From: Nitratifractor sp.
GTDB lineage: Bacteria > Campylobacterota > Campylobacteria > Campylobacterales > Sulfurovaceae
Reading direction: 5' to 3'
Assembly: GCA_015490055.1 (NCBI GenBank)
Contig: WFYP01000297.1
Span: 1 to 13,308 of the forward strand
Length of the DNA: 13,308 nucleotides
Shown: positions 13,284-13,308 of the stretch, one piece after another
Layout: each line of letters opens with the position of its first letter
How positions within the stretch are numbered: position 1 is the stretch's first letter
Position numbers and translations under genes: made by a program
The notes under the pieces: generated by a model
Told to the model about the DNA's origin: nothing
Databases searched by the model: none
What the model saw: only the letters and a program-made list of their open reading frames with translations

Positions 13284-13308
13284 ATGAAAAGAGGTTTTAC
13301 CTTAATAG
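13284..13308 (+). CDS. Prepilin-type protein, 5' end only (window edge)
   Basis: ATG at 13284 is preceded by AAAGGA at 13274-13279, a good ribosome binding site. The eight visible codons read MKRGFTLI, the start of a class III signal peptide with Gly at -1 and Phe at +1. In context this should be the next pseudopilin (GspI or a GspH homologue) of the plus-strand operon. Unlike the three clear FTLxE prepilins in the window it uses Gly, not Ala, before the cleavage site. Too little is present for a letter. Confidence 0.7.

Noticed and set aside
1..13308. CRISPR array, toxin-antitoxin, phage defence or transposase genes
   Set aside because: No regularly spaced repeats and no matching proteins are seen on either strand. 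The unusual content is limited to the repeats and the genes described.

Overview
This window is AT-rich chromosomal DNA with densely packed genes, short intergenic gaps, T-rich promoters built around extended -10 boxes, and prepilins whose leaders mostly end in Ala just before FTLxE. Together with the protein sequences this suggests a Campylobacterota (Epsilonproteobacteria) member of the Sulfurimonas/Sulfurovum kind. The lineage is inferred from style and family resemblance; no database was searched. No rRNA, tRNA, CRISPR array, transposase or phage gene is visible.

Positions 1-4336 hold single genes unrelated to secretion. They are an exported beta-propeller-like protein with a His motif in nearly every repeat (44-1744), a convergent SdiA-regulated-type propeller lipoprotein (1805-2560, minus), a DEAD-box RNA helicase of the RhlE type (2664-3947), and msrB (3950-4336, minus). 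A terminator lies between the first two genes and divergent promoters lie between the lipoprotein and the helicase.

Positions 4348-12036 form one tightly packed minus-strand operon for a type II secretion system (T2SS). Read in transcription order it is gspK, gspL, gspM, a short gspN-like gene, gspC, gspD, gspE and gspJ, with msrB as the last gene. Most junctions overlap by 1-17 bases, so translational coupling is likely. From 12171 a divergent plus-strand operon encodes the major pseudopilin GspG, a GspH-position minor pseudopilin and the first 8 codons of another prepilin cut by the window edge. Both operons appear to start from overlapping divergent promoters at about 12135-12144, next to a perfect 14-bp palindrome (12119-12132) that could be a shared operator.

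The proteins fit the usual T2SS plan. GspD is the outer-membrane secretin. GspC links it to the inner-membrane platform of GspL and GspM (and perhaps GspN). GspE is the cytoplasmic ATPase. GspG, the GspH-like protein, GspJ and GspK build the pseudopilus. The platform protein GspF and the prepilin peptidase are not in the window. The gene order looks like a circular permutation of the textbook CDEFGHIJKLMN order, split over two strands.

The most striking non-coding structure is a 62-nt element (12624-12685) with perfect 24-bp inverted arms. It covers the start codon and most of the ribosome binding site of the GspH-like gene and encodes almost its whole prepilin leader. It looks like an inserted REP/RAYT-type palindrome that has been adopted as the start of a gene.
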